Below are positions 62,964 to 64,000 of a DNA stretch of 64,000 bases, piece by piece. How positions within the stretch are numbered: the stretch's first letter is position 1; every line of letters begins with the position of its first letter. The stretch covers positions 2,604,001 through 2,668,000 of the forward strand of contig NZ_CP058246.1 of assembly GCF_013388355.1 (NCBI RefSeq). Reading direction: 5' to 3'. Source of the stretch: Flavobacterium sp. LPB0248 (GTDB lineage Bacteria > Bacteroidota > Bacteroidia > Flavobacteriales > Flavobacteriaceae). The notes beneath the pieces are model-generated. The model searched no databases. It worked only from the letters and a program-made list of their open reading frames with translations, and was not told where the DNA came from. The translations under genes and the position numbers were made by a program.

Positions 62964-63617
62964 ATGAAAATCCATTATATCTCTGAGAACAACAGTGTCA
63001 TAAATCATTTCTTAGGCCAGATTCGAAATGTAAATGTTCAAAATGACAGTATGCGTTTTCGTAGGAATATTGAACGTATTGGAGAAATTATGGCTTATGA
63101 ACTAAGCAAAATTTTACCTTATAAAAATGTAGATATTCAAACTCCACTTGGAATCAAAAAAACAACAGAAATTGACACTGACTTAGTGTTATGTCCTATT
63201 CTACGGGCTGGACTACCATTGCATAATGGTTTTTTAAATTATTTTGATCATGCCGAAAACAGTTTTGTTTCTGCCTGCAGATTTCACCCAAACAATGATG
63301 ATGAATTTGAGATTCGAGTTGAATATCAGGCAATTTCAGACTTAAATAATAAAACTGTTTTACTTCTCGACCCAATGTTGGCTACAGGACAATCAATTGT
63401 AGCTGTTCATAAAAAACTAATCGAAAATGCTTCTCCAACAGAACTGCACATTATAGTTGTTATCGCTGCTCCAGAAGGAATAGCCTATCTTGAAGAAAAT
63501 CTTCCTGAAAACTGTCATTTATGGGTCGCTTCTCTAGACGAAAAACTAAATGAGAAAAACTACATTGTTCCTGGTCTTGGTGATGCAGGCGATCTTGCTT
63601 ACGGAAGTAAATTATAA
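62964..63617 (+). CDS. upp: Uracil phosphoribosyltransferase
   Basis: A 217-residue pyrimidine salvage enzyme making UMP from uracil and PRPP. The PRPP loop is VLLLDPMLATGQS (near 133), with LCPILRAGLPLHNGF upstream and the uracil-binding IVPGLGDAGDLAYG at the end. It is monocistronic and overlaps the convergent DUF6427 gene by 6 bases at their stops. Confidence 0.93.
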   Translation: MKIHYISENNSVINHFLGQIRNVNVQNDSMRFRRNIERIGEIMAYELSKILPYKNVDIQTPLGIKKTTEIDTDLVLCPILRAGLPLHNGFLNYFDHAENSFVSACRFHPNNDDEFEIRVEYQAISDLNNKTVLLLDPMLATGQSIVAVHKKLIENASPTELHIIVVIAAPEGIAYLEENLPENCHLWVASLDEKLNEKNYIVPGLGDAGDLAYGSKL

Positions 63618-64000
63618 TTGAGAGAAAAACGTAAATAAACTACACACAATTAGCGTGTAATAAACAATTTCGTTATTCAGCTTCTGCTGCATATATTCTA
63701 TATGGCTTGTTGCCATAACCGTTAATGGAGCAATACTAAACAATAATAAATCGTTACTTTTATTTGGTGAAACGATGTAAACAAAAGCGGCTATAAAAAA
63801 GCAAGCTACAATTTTCTTATACGAAGAATGTACAATTTGTGGTCTGTTTGACAATGTCATTAACATCGAAGTAACAAAAAACAAAGCGACAGCAGTATAT
63901 ATTGAAAGTGCTGCATTTTCGTAATTATTCTTAAAATAATCAATTCTAAAATCGATAACAGCTCTTTCCTGAATGAAGGCTACAGCATCAAAATTGAAAA
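63612..64000 (-). CDS. DUF6427-type membrane protein, C-terminal part (5' end outside window)
   Basis: The frame stays open from 63612 to the right edge, giving 129 codons with no need for an internal start. It has three to four membrane helices and a short tail ending LFTFFSQL. It matches the DUF6427 family (Bacteroidota membrane proteins) in its SIAPLTVMATSHIEYMQ segment. The codon at 63882-63884 is TTG and is probably internal. Function unknown. Confidence 0.78.
   Translation of the reverse strand, partial: FNFDAVAFIQERAVIDFRIDYFKNNYENAALSIYTAVALFFVTSMLMTLSNRPQIVHSSYKKIVACFFIAAFVYIVSPNKSNDLLLFSIAPLTVMATSHIEYMQQKLNNEIVYYTLIVCSLFTFFSQL

Noticed and set aside
1..64000. tRNA or rRNA genes
   Set aside because: None recognised by eye on either strand; a tRNAscan run would settle it.

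Overview
The window is AT-rich chromosomal DNA from a member of the Bacteroidota, almost certainly a Flavobacterium close to F. johnsoniae. The evidence is TAnnTTTG-type promoter -7 boxes, few recognisable Shine-Dalgarno sites, the type IX secretion/gliding gene sprE, DUF4292, DUF4254, DUF5687 and DUF6427 families, and a complete flexirubin-type pigment cluster. No rRNA, tRNA, insertion sequence, prophage or CRISPR array was seen. Family assignments come from motif recognition and memory; no search was run.

Layout. 1-585: the end of a sugar-acid catabolic operon (FAH-family hydrolase, RhaM-type mutarotase). 586-806: a hairpin-rich intergenic repeat. 807-34185: about 33 kb of flexirubin (aryl polyene plus dialkylresorcinol) genes, all on + except a divergent flavin halogenase-like gene. 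34328-47281: mainly housekeeping and envelope genes (dusB, MATE pump, FtsX-type permease, rbfA, EnvC-like, TPR, sugar nucleotidyltransferase, dut, flippase, GNAT). 47282-48071: a gene-poor stretch with a six-copy, roughly 44-nt tandem hairpin array that looks like an undescribed small RNA. 48072-53971: ATP synthase genes atpB-E-F-H-A-G with accessory membrane genes but without atpD and atpC. 53952-56976: bactofilin and sprE. 57067-64000: an ABC transporter pair, a PaaE-like reductase, a glycosyltransferase, upp and other genes.

How the pigment genes fit together (inference from families). Tyrosine ammonia-lyase makes 4-coumarate and a PaaK-like ligase activates it. Two ACPs, two ketosynthases plus a KS:CLF pair, a half-length KS-like protein, a ketoreductase and three hotdog dehydratases extend it to an aryl polyene. 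DarB and DarA make the dialkylresorcinol. A flavin halogenase-like enzyme and a CrtI-like oxidoreductase may tailor the product. The ester-forming enzyme is not obvious; a BtrH-like protein with a possible Cys-His-Asp triad, a C45-type Ntn lipoprotein and an LpxL-like acyltransferase are the candidates. An ABC pair, an MMPL-PlsC fusion, a LolA-like carrier, lipoproteins and two outer-membrane barrels point to delivery to the outer membrane. Small hairpin repeats sit in most gaps between the cluster's gene blocks.
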